Below are positions 1-13,500 of a stretch of DNA of 64,000 nt, piece after piece; position 1 is the first letter of the stretch; every line of letters starts with the position of its first letter. Under the pieces are notes generated by a model. That model was not told the origin of the DNA and made no database searches. It saw nothing but the letters and a program-made list of their open reading frames with translations. The stretch is taken from positions 36,893,293 to 36,957,292 of the forward strand of contig NC_084469.1 of the NCBI RefSeq assembly GCF_027409185.1, read 5' to 3'. This DNA is from Cynocephalus volans. Lineage: Eukaryota; Chordata; Mammalia; Dermoptera; Cynocephalidae. The position numbers and the translations under genes were made by a program.

Positions 1-1130
1 TGGACCAGAGCAACCTTTTTTACAATTACTGTTTTTTAAAGCAGCAAAGCTTTTCCACATTGAAATGTGCATCTATTGAGATGGTTTTTCCCTTACTCTG
101 CTAAAATACAGTACTGTGACTTCTTAAACTAACCTTGCATTCCTGCAAAAATCCAACTAGATTTTGATATATTATTCTTTCTCCTATACTGCTGGATTCA
201 GTTTGCTAATATGGTGCTGTGTTTGTGCTGACCTCTTAAAACAAATCAGAACTTGTTTCCTATTTTACTATTCTCTGGAAGAATTTATTTAAGATTGGTA
301 TTATTTCTTCCTTAAATGTTTGATAGCTTGTTCCAGTGAAGCCATGTGAACTCAGAGTTTTCCTTTTGGAAAATTTTAAATTATGGAATGATGGCTTACT
401 TATAAATCAGATTCAGATTTTCCATTTCTTTTGGTGTCAGCTGTAGTAATGAATTTTTCTAGGAATGTGTCTATTTCATCTAACTTTTCAAATTTATTGA
501 CATAACATTGTTCATGATATTTTCTTCGGATCTATGTAAGGCCTACTGGATCTGTAATGGTATTTTCATTTTTATTCCTGATATTGATTATTTATATATT
601 CACTCTCTTTTTCCACCCTTTGATCATCCTTGCCAGAAGTTTCTCAATTTTATTGGACTTCAAAGAGCAAACTTTTGATGTTGTTCCTCTCTGTTTTATG
701 TTCTCTGTTTTATTAATTCTGCTTTTATCTTTATTATTTCCTTCCATATAATTTTTTGACGGGTTTAATTTGGTATTCTAACATTTTTGACCTGATGTTT
801 AAGATAATTAATTTTCAGCCTTTTCCTTTTTTATTAGATGCATTTAAGGCTATCAGTTTCATGCTAGGCTTGGTATTAGCTGCATACCACAAGTTTTGGT
901 TGGCAGTATTTTCCTTGCATTCAGTTTAGAAATAATTTCTAATTTCTGTTATAATTTCTTCTTTGATCCACAGGTTACTCAGAAGTCTGTTTCCTAATTT
1001 TCCAGTCATATGAATATGTTTTAGTTATTGATTTCTAGCTTATCGAATGGAAGTTAGAGAACACAGCCTTTAGTGTTTCTGTTAGGACAGTTGCTGCTGA
1101 TGAATTCTCTCTGTTTCTGTTTGTCTAAAA
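1..1130 (-). mobile_element. Old L1 fragment (antisense ORF2, reverse-transcriptase region)
   Basis: AT-rich sequence whose complement resembles the reverse-transcriptase part of ORF2 in ancient L1M elements. It is full of stops and indels and keeps no usable reading frame. It is truncated by the window edge and fades out before GLP2R exon A at 1351. The family name is from memory and the right border is approximate. Confidence 0.7.
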
Positions 1131-1350
1131 ATGTCTAGAATATTAAGGAAGAAGCTGGTCTTTAAAGCCTACATGAAGCCCTCCTTCCTTCACATTTTCA
1201 TGTTATTGCTCACTTCTCTGAGATGGTCAGCAAGGGTCTGGTAAAGAGGGGAGTAAAGAGAGACGGGGTGTGCCTGGGGAGGCCCTACTCCACCTGCTTG
1301 GGATCCAATGGAGAGCCTGGACTCACCCTCAGGTGTCCTGTCCTCTGCAG

Positions 1351-1510
1351 GTGTCCACTTCCTGCCGCTCAGTCCAGGTTCTCCTGCACTACTTCGTGGG
1401 TGCCAATCACCTATGGCTGCTGGTTGAAGGTCTTTACCTCCATGCACTGCTGAAGCCCACAGTACTTCCTGAAAGGCGGTTATGGCGCCGATACCTGCTG
1501 GTGGGTTGGG
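1351..1510 (+). CDS. GLP2R: GLP2R exon A (TM3, ICL2, start of TM4)
   Basis: 160 bp starting in phase 0 after tcctctgcag and ending before gtgagt. It encodes VSTSCRSVQ, the TM3 core HYFVGANHLWLLVEGLYLH, the ICL2 segment PERRLWRRYLL and then VGW. The Cys in STSCR is the TM3 partner of the conserved disulfide with ECL2. The Glu in LLVEGLYLH is the class B TM3 signature residue, and the Trp of VGW is the TM4 anchor. The final G joins CC of the next exon to give Ala, so the read-through GWG is only an artefact of reading into the intron. Confidence 0.96.
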
Positions 1511-4500
1511 GTGAGTGACCCAACTCTCAGTCTCTTCCCCCGGGACCCATCAGATCTTGGGAGCTTGATGGACCTTTCAGTTGGAATTAGAAACTCAACC
1601 GGAAGGTGGCTTCTGGGACAGATAATTCCTCAGTGACAAGAGGTTCTGAAGAGAAGAGTGTATGCATGTGCATATGCCCATGCACACGTGTGCACAGGTG
1701 TTGTAAACCCAATGCACACGTTCAAAAATTGAGAAGGTCTTTGGTGGAATTAAACGACGTTCCAACTATACTGTCACTAACTGTTAGTCTGCTCAGGATG
1801 CCATAACAAAATACCTGTGTGGCTTAAATAGCAAACATTGATTCCTCAAAGTTCTGTAAGCTGGGAAGTCTGGCGTAGTTAGGTTCTGGTGAGGGCTCTT
1901 TTCCTGGCTTGCAGATGGCTGCCTTCTTGCTGGATCTTCACATTGTGTGTGTAGAGAGAAAGAAAGCACTTTGGTCTCTTTTTATAAGAGCATTAATTCT
2001 GTCATGAGGATCTCACCCTCATGACCTCATCTAAACCTAATTGCCTCCAAAAGCCCTATCTCCAATCTCCAAATACCATCACATTGGGGGTGGGTTTTCA
2101 TCACATGAATTTTGGGAGGACACAGACATTCAGTCCATGACATCAAGACTTCAAAAGGAAGTGGGGGTTTTTTTTTGTTTGTTTGTTTTTTTAAAGATGA
2201 CTGGTAAGGGGATCTTAACCCTTGACTTGGTGTTGTCAGCACCATGCTCTCCCAAGTGAGCTAATGGACCATCCCTATATAAGAATCCAAACCTGTGGCC
2301 TTGGTGTTATCAGCACCACACTCTCCCAAGTGAACCAGGGGCTGGCCCTCAAAATGAAGTTTTTAAAGTTGTGACCAAGATCTGAAACCCCTAGCTCCAC
2401 AAACCCTTGGAGAGTTTGACACTGCAGGATTCAGAGGAAATAACCTAGGCTCATGATTCAGGAGATTTTGGTTAATGTCCTCAGATTTACTCTAAGCCAC
2501 TTTGTGACAAGTGGCAAATCCCTTCTCCTCTCTGGGTCCTAATTTCTCTGATGGTAAAACAATGAATGGGTCCTTTGTTGCTCTAGGTCTCTCCAGCTCT
2601 TATGGTCCATGATTCTATGATGTTTGGGTTTTTATAAGTGTCAGCCAGCTATGCTTGGCCCCATCAGGCTAGGGTGGAAGACAGGCAGGTTTGGCCAACT
2701 CCTAACTACATTTCTGTGTGTTTTCCCCCCAGCCTTCCCTGTGCTATTTGTCGCCCCCTGGGGAATTGCCCGTGCACACTTGGAGAACACAGGGTAGGTA
2801 ATTCACCTGGTTTTACTTTTCCATGAGCCAGCGATCCCTAGATATACCCAAATATAAGGAATTACATCATCTTCCCCCAAAGAATATCCATCCCCTCCCA
2901 TTTTGGCCAACTAGAATGCAAGGGAATGAAGATAAAATAATCAAAGCTTTTCTTATAAGAATCAGTTTATTAATTTAGTTACCCATGCAAATTAGCACAA
3001 AGGTGCTGTTTCGGTGTGGCCCTGGGTATGAAATGATGTAAGTACTGGAATGATTATTGCAACGTCATTCACAGTGAGGAAACAAAAAGCAAAAACAAAC
3101 AAACAGACAAAACCCAAAAAACCTCTCAATGCCCATCAATATGGGAATCATTGAACATATTGTGGCATATCTATCTTATGGAATATTATGAGATTACTAG
3201 AAAAAAAAGTTAGTTTGTCTCTTTTGACTTCCAGGGACTGAATCTCAATGGCATGTTTTAAGCCCGTTGCTGAACAGTGTATACGATCCCATTTTTTCCT
3301 CCAAATAATCACCACAAAACCTATACAATTAAGAATTTGTTTGTATGAACATGCAGAGAAATGTGCAAGGATATGCACTCCAGACTGTTAACACTGAAGA
3401 GCAATTGAGTAATAGGGAAAGTCAACAGTTCCAGTACTAAGAGGAAGGGAGCTTGGTCCTCTCATCCCCCCCTCCCACTCCTCAGGGGAAGGACTGGTAG
3501 AGTGTGAGGATGAGGGGGGAGCACCCCTCTTCCAGAGGGCACCAGGCATTGACATTTGACCTCATCGTGTTTCTGAGTCTTCTGCTGCCTGTTCTTTGCC
3601 CTTAGGTGCTGGGCCACCAACGGAAATAAGAGCATCTGGTGGATCATTCGAGGACCCATCCTGCTTTGTGTAACGGTAAGGACCATGCGCCCACCCTCTT
3701 TTGCCTCTGGGCTCAGCAGCTGTGAGGAACGTCCTCACCCCCAAGCCCCCACATTCTCTGATCCCTTGAGAAGAAGCAACTGAACCGTGAGCCGTTTCTG
3801 CTGAATGAGAAGTTAGAAACTCCTTGTTCTGGTTCAGGACCTGACTGCAGGGGTACGTGGTAAGCCTCCTTCTCTCTGGGTCTTCGGACTATGTGAAGAG
3901 TCCGTAATCAGCTCTGGGGTCCTGTGCTGAGGAGCTGTGATGTGCACAGGCCTTGCGGACACTGATGCCTTCAGTCGTGGAGGAGCCCAGCAGCCGTGTC
4001 TTAACTCCATTAGCAGGAGCGGGAAGACTCTAGGGGAGCTTCTTCCAGGGGAGGAAAACGTCTGATCAGCATTAACCCAAAGCTGGGATGGGGGTTAGAA
4101 TCAAGACATAGATGCTACTCTGAGACCAGGAGGAAGGGCCTTTATTCGTCATGGCCCAGCGTATTTGAGATGGGAAGGGATGGCTGACCCAGAGTCATAA
4201 GGTCCTTTAGATGACAGCATGTGAATGGAATGTGTCAAAGAAGTTTCAGAGAAGGGACAGGGAGTTAGCAAACAGGAGGAAGGATTAGTGAGACCCATGA
4301 GGGAGACAGAGAGCCTGCCTGCCTGCACACAGCACAGCCATCTCTGGTGCCACCAGGTGTCCGGTCCTGTGTTCTGTGCTCCACCCACTCTCTCTTCCAA
4401 CGGGTGGCTGCACGGTCCAGTCTTGCCATTTTATGTAAATAACCTGGCATCTGTGGTGTTGTGAAAGAAAAAAGCTGGTTTTTATAGATGACTGTCAGTA

Positions 4501-7500
4501 TTTGCCAATAACAGAAGGCAACTGTCTGCTCAGACCAGAGTGTGACCCGGAGGGAAAAATGTTCATGGAAATGGCCGGAAAACCAAGAGTGTGGAGAGGC
4601 CCTTGCTCCCGAGGGCTGCATCATGTCTAGCCTACGAAGTGGCCACCTGCTGCTGGAATCTTCCCTCCAGTCATTGCATGTGGAGCTGAGAGCGAATGCT
4701 CCAGAGGAAGTCTGAGTGCACATGTCCCATGCATGGCCTCGTGAACCCGGCCTCAGCCCCCCACCCCGTCTCTCACTTCTCCACAAGCCTCTCCAGCCAC
4801 ACTGCCCAGCTGTGCGCCTGGGGCACTGACTGCTGCAGGCTCTTTCACATATCAGTACCTCGGTTCAGACTCTCCTCAGGTTCCAGCTCCTTCCCTCCAC
4901 CTGCTTACCCACCTGGTGACCACGTTCCTCCTCTTGGGTCAAGCATCCACCTCTTCATGCTGCTGTGCTGGATACCCACGTCATGATGTAGACATAGTCA
5001 CTCCTTCCTTCCTGTCCTTCATGGATCCTGTACAGTCTTCTGCTCCAGCCCCAGCAAACTTCATTTTATATATTTGTTTAAAATCTGTTTGCTGCCTCTG
5101 TAAGCCCCATGTTCTGTTCATTCCTGGCAGCTGCCCAAGCATAGGGTAGGCTCTCGACAAACTACGTGGTGACTTGTGACCCATGCTCCGGGCACTGGAA
5201 GGTTCTTGCCAACCGGGAAGAATGAGGCAGGATGGAGGCCAGCAGCCCTAGGGTAGAGCTCAGGCTCGGTCCAGCTGGGTCCCTAGTGTTTACCTTCCAA
5301 TCGTCTAGAAGCTACATCAATGGTTCTCAAACTTGGTTGCTCTTGGATTCACCTGGGTACCTTAAAAAACTTAACAATTCTTTTTGCCAGAGTCCCAGCC
5401 CTAGACATTTGTGTTTCACTGATCTCAGGAGTGGCCTGGGATTGTAATGTTTAGCCAGGGTTGAAAGCATGTTGCTATACCTTTGCAAGAGTGGCCCTTG
5501 GGCCAGCAGCACCAGGACTACCAGCAGCGCCTGAGTGCTCGTTATAAACCCAGGTTCTCGGGCCCAACCTCCAGACCTAATGAATCAGAATCTGCATTGT
5601 AACAAAACCCGCAGGCTTTAGATGCACATTAAAGTTTGTGAAGCTCTTTGTCCACACCTCTGGTTCTCAAAACTTGCTGAGCTTTAGAAACCGCATGGTG
5701 GCTTAGTACCCCAGATCAACGACATCAGAAATTCTGGGAGTGGGGCCCAGGCAGTTGTAGTTTTAAAAGCTTTCAATGTTTCTAATGCACATCCAGGGCT
5801 GGAACCACTGCTCTGGACTTTGCTGCTTTGGGCTTCCATGGCTGGCTGGCCCGCGTGCTAGTTTCTCTCGGTGCTTCCTACTTCCTGAGTGACTTACCCT
5901 CCCAGCAGGGCAAGAGAATGTGCTCTCTCTTCTCACCTTGCACATAATGATCTTTCCATGCTGTTGCTTTACAACTCCAGTTGTGGTTGCTCCCAGAAAG
6001 GACCACAGTCACCTTAGCTCACAGTGGGATCCTCATTTCCCTCTCCAAACCTCCTCCTGCTCGCCCCACCCAACAATGACCCCACCATCCATCCACCCAG
6101 ATGCCCAAGCCAGGAAGCTTGATGTCCTCCTAGCTTCCCAGCTCTTGCTCCCCACGACATCCACTGAGGCTTTAAGTCTTGTCAATTCTCCCTCTAAATG
6201 TTGCTCCAAGCCATCTCCTTCTTTTTAATCCCACTGCCACTGCTCTTCTTCAGAGCCTTGGGATTTCCTGTGCAGATGTCTGCAAAAGCCTTCTGTTTAG
6301 TCTCCCTTCCTTCATTCTGCCCCCTGGCAATCCATCTTCTGTGTTGCAGCCAGAGTGATCTTTTTGGAGTAAAATTTGATTATGTCTCTCTCCTACTTTT
6401 AACTTTTTAATGGGTCACTATTGCCTGGTTCCAAACTCCTTAGTGTGGTAAGCATTGTCATTCTGGTCTACCCATCCAACCACAAGCACTCTATGCTCTA
6501 CTTTTACAAACCCAAAGTTCTCCAAATCCACTGCAGTGTTCACTCTTCCCATGCTTTGTACACGCTGTCCCTCTGCCTGGAATGCCCATCTGATGGCCCC
6601 ACATCTACCTGGTAAACTCTGTTTCTCCTTGGACACCGAACTTCATTAATCCCTCTGTCCCCCCAGTTAAAGAAAGCCAACAGGAATGTCTGGAGACCAT
6701 TTTGCAACCATCCTCAGGTCTATAAAGGTCTTAGACAGAACATTGCTAAATTTTTGTTGTCTGTGTCTACAGGGGATTGGACATGAGGAAATGGGTTTAT
6801 TTCACCATGATCTGGTAAAACACTGACATGGACCACAGAGAAGGGCTTTGGATTGTATACCTCTATCAATTTCCAAGAAGAGAATCTGTCCAGAATAATA
6901 GGGAGCTATACCTGATGCCTTTCAACCTGCATGGCTGTAGGATTCTTTGATACTATACACTGGTTTCAGGGCTCCCAGGAGAGTGGAATTTATGTGTCCT
7001 ACCTGACATGAACGGGACAAGAAAGGCTATGCCATGAGGAGGAAGGAATTGGTCTAGGAATCAGGAGCCTGGGCTCCATGGTGACTGGTTTGTGATGTGC
7101 CCTGTAGCCAAGTGAGTTGACTTCTCTGGGTTTCTGTTTCTTCATCTATAAAATCAGAGTTGGGCTAAACCAGTGGTGCTCAGCCAGGGGTGATTCTGTC
7201 CCCTGAAGACATTTGGTCATGTCTGGAGACATTTTTAAATGTCACAAACTGGGGTTGAGGGTGAGGGGAGAGTACTGCTACTGGCTTCTAGTGGGTGCAG
7301 GCCAGGGAGGCTACTCAGCATCCTACAGTGTGTAGAACAGCCCCCCAAACAAATAACTATCCTGCCAAAAATATCAATAGTGCTGAGGTTGAGAGCCCAG
7401 GACCAGACAGTGGCTGCACATTAGGACAATGTAGGGAGGTTTAAAAAAATACCCAGCCTGGACTCCACTCAGACTGATGGAATCAAAACTCCTGCCATGC

Positions 7501-10500
7501 AGAGCTTACCTAGCACTGGAATCTCATTTCCCCACTCTCTTGTACCTCATTTAGCATTCATTGAACACCTTCTCTATGGTTGGTGCCAGGTTTTTCCATA
7601 CTTTCTGTCCTCAGGAAATTCAGAATTTAATAGTCATCATGCTGAGACTCATTAGATGGTGACTGAACCAATATCTGCCTTTGTGTTTGATCATATGATC
7701 GCACATTGCCATTTCCCACTGATCTGAATAGACAGAATTCCAACTCTAAATAAGAATTCCTTGAACCACAGCATAGAAGGAGCCTAGGTCCCTGAATGAC
7801 TGCATGGAGCAGAGCTTTGCCATGGCACTAGACTGTGACATGGAAAAAAACCAAACCTTTATAGTGCTAAAAAAAAAAATTCCTGGACCCCCACATATAT
7901 TCTATATAAATTGAAGTACCAAAAAATAATAATAATCAAGATTGAGCTGGTACCACTTGGTAATTCAGAGTACTTAACAGTTCTCTTTCATCTTGGCCAA
8001 ATTTGAGCCTGGGCCCTAATTTCTGGAGCATGGAGCAGAGGCTTCTGGGGAAAAGCCAGCTGTGCATGGTGAGCAGAGCACTGGGACTAAAGAGAGTCTC
8101 CCATCCTAGATTCAGGCTGCCTGGTTAGCATCCTCAGTTATCATAGTTGATCTCCCCTCCCACCCCCAGACTGGGTCTGCATTTGCTGATCACGTCTGGG
8201 TTGATGTGAATGTAGGTCATGCTGGACTCCCACATACACCAGCAGACTTCATCTGCTGCTCTGTTGGTTCAAGATTTCCTGTGTTTCAGAAATGACCATA
8301 ATGTGACAACCTGAAGAATCTAGATGCTCTTTGGGTCTTTCACTAGACACAGAAACTAGGGAATTCCTACCTTTTTCTTTGTAGAAAACTTAACTCCTTA
8401 AATTAACTTGTCACCCTTGCATGTACATTTAGAGTTGAATCATATCGGAATATGGTATATTCTTTTATCCTAGTCTCTTCTGACCCTAGTTGAAAATGGG
8501 TAAAGCCTTGATTAGTCCAACCCTTCAAGGACAGCCTTGCAAAATGATTTCACTGTGCAAGGTCATCTTATCTGTATCCTGCTCCCTAGAGTTAACAGAT
8601 TGACCAGATTGAACATTCACTTGAATGGCTTTTTAAAGCCAACAAATTGAATGGACCATCTGTTGACTTTATGAAGCCATAAAGCCCAAAGCTTTCATTC
8701 ACTCTTGTGGAAGCTTTTCTGACAGCCTCAGAACTTGAAAAAACTGAGAAATTGATAAAATTAATCTTCACTGGACTTGTCCTTTAAGTCCTCTGCTCCA
8801 CCAGGAACCTAGGGCTTTCTGCTGCTCTGGCTTTCCCAAGACATTTTCTCAGTCCCATACTTTCCTCTTCTGAAGAGTTATTGTGGGAATGTCCCCATAC
8901 ACTGGGTTTTCCACCCCTTCTAAACTTACCTTTGCTGCATCCCATCTTCTGCTTTCCACGATGAAAGTCAGACCATAGGTATTTATTGAAGTCATTGTTG
9001 TAAAAATGAATGAATGAGTGAATGAATGAAAGAGAGAAAGGGCTTTCTCCCTTCTCTTCCAGTCATTCCTCACCTTCTATGGGATGTGTGCATTTCAGTA
9101 GGGCTCTTGGGGAGGAGGAAATGTTTTGACCCAAAAGAGAAGCTCTAAGGTAGACATTTCAGTCCACACAGCAGGCCAGAGGAGGAGGGGGTTGGAAGTA
9201 GGTGAAGGAGTTTAGGGGTAGATGAGGCCTTCCCTGAATCTCCCACCATGCTCACAGTCACCTCTGCCAACCTGTAGGCCCAAATCTGTTCACAGAAGTT
9301 GAGGTGGCAAAAAAGTGTCATGAAGAAAGTTACTTCTGCTCTCTAGAGGACCCAGAAGGGAGCCTTATATGTTTGGGGTCTTAAGTGACCCCCATCTGAA
9401 CACAGAATCCTAGAGAAGTTGGCTGGGCTCTTGAATAATTTCCTCACCCAGCCCCTTTCCTGCTTGTGCACCAGTGAAGAACCACCACCCACATGTGATC
9501 ACTGACTCTTGTCTTCTCTGAGGTCTGGGTGAACAGACACTCCATGGTAACCAGACCGCCGTTTCATTGCACAGCTGCGAGGAAGTGCTTCCTCCATAGG
9601 GCCCATTGGTTGAGGCCCATTTTCTCTTGTCTGGTCTTTGGAAGACACAAAGAACAGCGAATCAACATGCTCCTCTTTACAACCCTTCCTTTCCTAAGAG
9701 GCAGTCCTGACTGAAATCAGTTTGCCGAAATATGTCTCTTTCTCCTGGTAAGCTTACTTTCTAAGAAAAATGCCTGTGTTCCAGAAATCACTAAGCCAAG
9801 GACACCACATTGCTTTTCATAATAAAAAACAGATATCCCATTAAAAGGGATAAATTGCTTGGTTAAATTTAGTTTGAGTTTAAAACTTCTGTTACTAAAT
9901 ATTCCTTGGCTGGGAACCTCCATCATTCTTGTTGGCTTATGGATTGGATAAACAGCTTCTTGCCTAAAACTCTAGACTTTTAGCATTGAACATTGATTCT
10001 CCTAAGGCCAATAAAGCAAATAATAACAGGTTCATATTGGATCCTACAGCTTGTGTTTCAACATGTAGTTAAAGGATTTTACTTCGAGACAGGGCCATTA
10101 GTATTGTGTTGGCTCCGTGTCTGTAGGGACTTTATTTCACTGACTGTCACCTGATCTCACTCTGTGAGCTCTTTCTTCATTGGGTACAGGAATTATTAAG
10201 TCTTCTCAATCTGAAAAACAATTGCAAGAAAAAATCTCTTCCAGCCCTGCAAATACAAGTGGGGAGACATTACCTCCATGCTGTATCCTTGTCGACTACT
10301 GTCCTAGCACCTGGCCTCCCTTCACAGCCAAGCCTCTTAGACATTGTCCACACGGTCTCTCCTCCTCATATTTTCCTCACAACACAAAGCATTGCAATCC
10401 AGCTGTGCTCCCACCTCTGCACTGCTGTTTCTTTTACTGAGCTCCTTGTTGCTAAATGTAGTCATAGTTTGCTTAAATTCTATGCAGCATTTAGACCTTT

Positions 10501-13500
10501 TTAACATTCTTCTCTTCGTGAACATCCAGGAAGCCACTTTTGTGTGGTTTATTCCAACTGCTCCAGCTACTCTTTTGTAATTGCCTTTGGTGTCTCCACT
10601 TACTCCACCTTTCCTTTCATCACAAGGCGATTGTCTTAACCCTCCTTTTCCTCCAGTCTACATGGTCTCCCTGGATCATCTTGCCTGTTCCAAAGGCTTC
10701 ATGCTGTGGCTGAGACCTCTCTGCTGAGGTCCAGACATAAATATCTAAATTCCTTGGGACATCTCTTGAGTCCAGAACTACTGGGCTCCTCATGCACCCC
10801 AACCCCAGCCCCCAATGCTCTTTTTCTTCCACGCAGTTCTTTTCTTGATGAATGGTACTACCACACATTTGAGATCTACCGTGAAACATTGGGGGCATCT
10901 TTGACCTCACTTCCAACCAGTAGCAAAGGTCGTTTTACTCAATCTCCTTAATAACTTCAAATTTGTCACTTCCTCTCCATCACTGAAGCACCAGAGTTGC
11001 TGCTTGAATTCACCTCTCCGTTATCCTTGCCCAGGAACTACCTCCTAACTGGTCTCCCCTCTTCCAGTCTTGCCCTCGTTCAATCCGTTCTCCACACAGC
11101 TGGTAAAATGATCTTTCTGAAAGACAGAAGTGCAAATCTGATCAGGTCACTCTCCTGCTTAAAATTCATCACTGGGTCTCCACTGCTTTCAGAAGAAAAC
11201 CCAAACCCCTTAGCACAACCATGACAGGCCCTGCAGGAACAGCCTTCCCTCTCTCTCCAGCCTCATTTCTTAGAAACCTCGTTCTCATTCTCCAAGCCCT
11301 ACCCACACTTGACCACGTGCTTTTCAACACCTCCAGGAGGCTCATGATTTTGCATGAGGTTGCAGTAAAGATGTCAGCCAGGGAAGCAGCCATCTGAAGT
11401 CTTGACTGGAGCTGGAGGATGAGCTCCCAAGGTGGCTCGCACCTGTGGCTGGAGAGTGGTGCTGGCTGTTGGCTAGAGGACTCAATTCTCCCATGTCGAT
11501 CTCTCCATGGGCTGCTTGAATGCCCTCACAACATGGTGGTGGGCTTCCCCAGGAATGAGCAATCTGAGAGAGAGAGAGCGTGCACACCAGGTGGAAGCCA
11601 TCCTTTTGAAGACCTAGCTTAGAAGTCAGATAGTGTCTCTTCCACCATGTTCTTTTCATTAGATGCAAGCAACTACAGATGCTCCTCAACTTATCATGGG
11701 GTTGTGTCCTGAAAAACCCATTGTAAGTTGAAAATACTAAGTCGGAAATATTGTAAGTCAAAAATGCATTTAATACCCTGATAAACTCATTGTAAAGTCA
11801 AAAAGTCATAAGTCAAACCATTATAAATCCAGATTCTCCTTCATTTACAATGGGATTACATCTTGATAAACCCATTGTATGAAATGGTTCTCATAGCATC
11901 TTAAGAAAAGTATTAGTGCAACCTAACCAAAAATAAACCCAAACTAAAACCCCTTAGTGAAAGGAAAACACAAAAAACAGGCATTGAGACAATGTACAGT
12001 ATCAAATTTCACCTCTGAAAGGTAGGTCAGAAGGCATACAAATGCTAAATAAGTTTGTGTTTGGGGAAAGAAAAAGAAACCATTGCAAAGTCAAAAAATC
12101 ATTAATCAGATCATCCTAAATTGGGACTGTCTGCAAATCCAGATCATGTGCGAGGGGAGGGGTGAAATTAGGTGTTGCCTTTTGAAGGAAGTGTTGAGGA
12201 ATTGGTAGCCATATTTAAAAATTTCTACCAGGGCTGACAATGAAGGGCTGGATTTTTCCCAGCCCACAATAGTTGTGGAAAGTTTTTTAGGGAGTGGAGA
12301 ATATGCTGTCCAGTGAATTCCATGACAGCAACAAGACCTCAGGTTAGACACCACTAGGGCTGGAGCTCTTTACAGAAGAGAAGCAGTGTGGATTCTGCTT
12401 AAGTGAAGGGAGGGTCGTGATCGGATAAATCTGGGCTTAATTATGGTTCAGTCACTGAGCAGTCATACAACTTTGGGAATTATACTTTATCTCTTCTGTA
12501 CCTCTGTTTCCTCATTGTACTCTGCGGATAAAAACAGTTGTGGCTATCTTAGGGGATTTTTGTAAGGATTAAATAAAATAATGTATGAAAAGTTCTTAGC
12601 CCAAAGCCTGGCATAGTAAGTACTCAATAAATGCTAGTTAGTAATAATAATAATAATAATAATAATGTAAATGTCCATCTGTCTTTCTCATATGGCTTTA
12701 GTGGTGGCCTTCCCTGAGGCAGAAGAATAAACTAAATGACTCTCCAAGATCCCTTCCAGACTTTCAGTTCAGATGACCTTTGGGGCAGTGAGGATCACCA
12801 TAAGCACTCACCACCTGACCAGCTAACTGCCAAATTGCCCCTGGTTTATGTAATGAGAAACTGATGGCCAAGCCCAGGGTGACCTTGACATTCACAGCTA
12901 TATGGAGTGCATCATTTACTTACCCACATCTGCTTTTTTTCAAGGTCAATTTCTTCATCTTCCTGAAAATTCTCAAGCTTCTCATTTCTAAGCTCAAAGC
13001 CCATCAAACGTGCTTCAGAGATTATAAATACAGGTGAGTGGCCTGAGGTCAGCAATGAGTGGTTGGAGGTTATTCTGACTCCTTCTGGCTCTTCTGCCTC
13101 ATGTCCAGGGAAGAAGACACATTGCATTAGTAAGTTTGTTTCCTAAGGCACGGGTATCAGGAACAGTCCTTCTGAGAAAGGTGTTACAGCATCATTTGAG
13201 ACTTTTGCCCATGACGAGGACCTTCCGACCCTATGAAACTGGAGTAAGCAGTGAGTGGTCAGGGGCACACAGATTCCCCAGCAGAAAACCATTAGTATGT
13301 CCCTAAGAATGCGTGCTTTATGGGAAAAGGAAAGACTCATGTGAAGGGAAGTCTGGCAGTTGCCTTCCTTGGGGAAGGATTCGAGGCAGTGGAATGAAAG
13401 ACATATTCATAACGCAGAAGAGAGCATTTAGGGAGTTCTGAGAAATAAGACCACTAAATGGAAATACCTTCTCCACGCCGTCCCCCTTTGTCTGTGACTT

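Larger units (their letters stand above)
1511..2732 (+). other. GLP2R: GLP2R intron A-B
   Basis: 1.2 kb intron. Apart from the antisense MLT1-like LTR, the t-SINE and a MIR-like stretch listed separately, it contains a short alternating purine-pyrimidine tract (about 1659-1700, gtgcatatgcccatgcacac-like). I see no further gene. Confidence 0.85.
3676..12944 (+). other. GLP2R: GLP2R intron C-D
   Basis: 9.3 kb intron, the largest visible here. It holds L2, MER5-type, MER20-like, MIR and Tigger fragments listed separately, plus one of the two paralogous blocks (8900-9195). The parts at 3680-4600, 7700-8890 and 9200-10260 show no repeat or gene that I can name. Short open frames in it have no splice logic and no recognisable similarity. 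Confidence 0.8.
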